From assembly GCA_003209475.1 (NCBI GenBank), contig QCQY01000002.1, forward strand, positions 1 to 64,000: a stretch of 64,000 bases of DNA, read 5' to 3'. Made by a program: the position numbers and the translations under genes. The notes beneath the pieces were generated by a model. The model saw only the letters and a program-made list of their open reading frames with translations. It had not been told where the DNA came from and did no database searches. Of the stretch, positions 62,891-64,000 are shown piece after piece. Source of the DNA: Prochlorococcus sp. AG-459-B06 (GTDB lineage: Bacteria > Cyanobacteriota > Cyanobacteriia > PCC-6307 > Cyanobiaceae). Within the stretch, counting starts at the first letter, position 1, and every line of letters starts with the position of its first letter.

Positions 62891-63103
62891 ATGAAGAGAA
62901 AAGAAATTGAAAATTTAATTAAAGAAAATTTCAAAGATACAGCGTTGCGTATTTATGAATTAGATAATGAAGATAGAAAATGTTTATTAGCTGAATATAG
63001 AGAATGGATTATGAATGATTTAGATTTTGAAGAAATAATGATGTTACCTTATGAAGCATATACTGACAAATTAGATCCTAATTACTTAGACGATTTAATT
63101 TAG
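62891..63103 (+). CDS. Small acidic protein following the resolvase-like gene
   Basis: This 70-residue protein is rich in Glu, Asp and Leu, with helices predicted by eye through KRKEIENLIKENFKD and LLAEYREWIMNDLDFEE and an acidic end TDKLDPNYLDDLI. I do not recognise a family. It begins 1 bp after the resolvase-like stop, so it is surely in the same transcript. An acidic partner of a DNA-binding protein is possible, but there is no direct evidence. Confidence 0.65.
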   Translation: MKRKEIENLIKENFKDTALRIYELDNEDRKCLLAEYREWIMNDLDFEEIMMLPYEAYTDKLDPNYLDDLI

Positions 63104-63105
63104 TG

Positions 63106-63981
63106 CTAAATATTATATCTTTTATTAAATTCATATACTTCTTTTGATATTGATGGTAAGAAGGAAGTATCTTTGGAATATTTTTCTCCATCACAAAAAA
63201 CTACTAATAAAGTATGTAGAGATTGACTATTAGTCCACCAAGCAGAATCATGTCTTACTTCAGACATTAAGCCTGCTTTACTCCAAAGATTAATGCTTTC
63301 TGGTAATCCTGCACCCAAAAAACCATCTATTTGATTAAGAGAATCGTTTTTAAGAACAAATTTATTTAAATTTCTTTTTAAAAAACTTCGTAAATTTAAA
63401 TCATTTTTTTGATAATCAATATGAAGCATAATTTCCTCCAAAACCCGTGCAGCCGAATCAGAATTCATAGCGTTTCTATTTTCATTATTATGTCCATAAA
63501 ATTCTTTTTCACGACCGAATGGTCCATCATCCCAAGTCTTCTGACAGCAATTTATGCCGCTCAATTCCTCCCAATGTAAATCATGTAGCCAATCGTTTAT
63601 TATAGTTCTTTGATATTTCCAATTTTCCCATAATTCACCTTCAATACAAGGTCCACTTGTTGTTCCAGTAAGTAAATCAATTAAAAAGCTTGTTGCATTA
63701 TTACTGGAAAAAGACAACATTTTCCTTACAGCATCAATAATTTCATCTGATAATAATAAACTTCCTTTTTTAATCCAATAATATGCAGCAAGGCCATAAA
63801 CCAACTTGACTATGCTGGCAGGGTAAACCATTTTTTTATTATTAATACCAGTTCCAAAACCTTTAAATACACTTTTATTTTCACTTTTATAATTAATCCA
63901 AGTTATCGAAATATCTTCTCTTGAAAAATCTTTATTATAAGAGCATGCTCTCCCTAAAATATCATTTAAGGCTAAACCCAT
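63106..63981 (-). CDS. Beta-lactamase-fold serine hydrolase (possibly 5' partial)
   Basis: The sequence has the three motifs of the class A beta-lactamase/PBP fold: Ser56-x-x-Lys59 in PASIVKLVYG, Ser93-Asn94-Asn95 in FSSNNATSF (Asn in place of the usual Asp) and Lys-Ala-Gly in WSKAGLM for the usual KTG. No signal peptide is visible. The ATG at 63981 gives 291 residues, but the frame stays open to the window edge, so the true start may lie outside. It could be a peptidase, esterase or amidase; antibiotic resistance is not implied. It converges on the small acidic gene with only a 2-bp gap. Confidence 0.72.
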   Translation of the reverse strand: MGLALNDILGRACSYNKDFSREDISITWINYKSENKSVFKGFGTGINNKKMVYPASIVKLVYGLAAYYWIKKGSLLLSDEIIDAVRKMLSFSSNNATSFLIDLLTGTTSGPCIEGELWENWKYQRTIINDWLHDLHWEELSGINCCQKTWDDGPFGREKEFYGHNNENRNAMNSDSAARVLEEIMLHIDYQKNDLNLRSFLKRNLNKFVLKNDSLNQIDGFLGAGLPESINLWSKAGLMSEVRHDSAWWTNSQSLHTLLVVFCDGEKYSKDTSFLPSISKEVYEFNKRYNI

Positions 63982-64000
63982 CTCTTTACTTAAATAGTAA

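Overview
The window looks like a 64 kb piece of the chromosome of a high-light type Prochlorococcus. The DNA is very AT-rich and densely coded on both strands. It carries cyanobacterial signatures: RNA polymerase beta' split into rpoC1 and rpoC2, a high-light-inducible protein, Ycf35, ferredoxin-type glutamate synthase, a PII protein with the cyanobacterial Ser49 T-loop, LL-diaminopimelate aminotransferase and a plastoquinone/tocopherol-type methyltransferase. The strain cannot be named from sequence alone. Most of the window is core genome; no phage, insertion sequence or CRISPR array is visible.

Layout. 1-5.8 kb: the end of the cytochrome c assembly gene ccs1, then queF, a small ORF with glnB, tlyA, purB and fumC. 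5.8-8.5 kb: a Ski2-like helicase. 8.6-13.2 kb: a tight biotin operon bioF-bioK-bioC-bioD-bioA. 13.2-19.3 kb: a DnaJ/DUF3143 pair, rsmG, a leftward four-gene set (DUF2997, Ycf35, 4Fe-4S ferredoxin, aldo/keto reductase), a HEAT-repeat protein, an unlisted 48-residue membrane protein, rlmN and an unlisted 50-residue high-light-inducible protein. 19.3-28.7 kb: rpoB-rpoC1-rpoC2. 28.9-33.3 kb: tatD, rpsT, hisD, rpiA and an HhoA/DegQ-type protease. 33.5-39.1 kb: the rimP-nusA-ylxR-infB operon. 39.1-44.2 kb: DUF3493, tRNA-Thr(CGT), two glycosyltransferases, a B12-type radical SAM enzyme and clpS. 44.3-49.6 kb: dapL, rne, rnhB, DUF1997 and pheA. 49.6-56.0 kb: an MPBQ-type methyltransferase, a Lon N-terminal-domain protein and the str operon rpsL-rpsG-fusA-tuf-rpsJ. 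56.2-64 kb: Fd-GOGAT, a YCII-like protein, lipA, a resolvase-like protein with a small partner, and a beta-lactamase-fold protein running off the right edge.

How it works together. The main themes are information processing (RNA polymerase, translation factors, rRNA methylation, RNase E/HII), nitrogen assimilation and its PII sensor, and cofactor synthesis (biotin, lipoate, queuosine). Many genes use TTG or GTG starts.

The least ordinary items are: (1) a 17-bp long-range complementarity in the rne leader; (2) a resolvase-like protein whose catalytic serine is replaced by alanine, co-encoded with a small acidic protein; (3) the compact DUF2997/Ycf35/ferredoxin/aldo-keto reductase operon; (4) two repeat tracts around infB; (5) the glycosyltransferase/radical SAM cluster just behind a tRNA.
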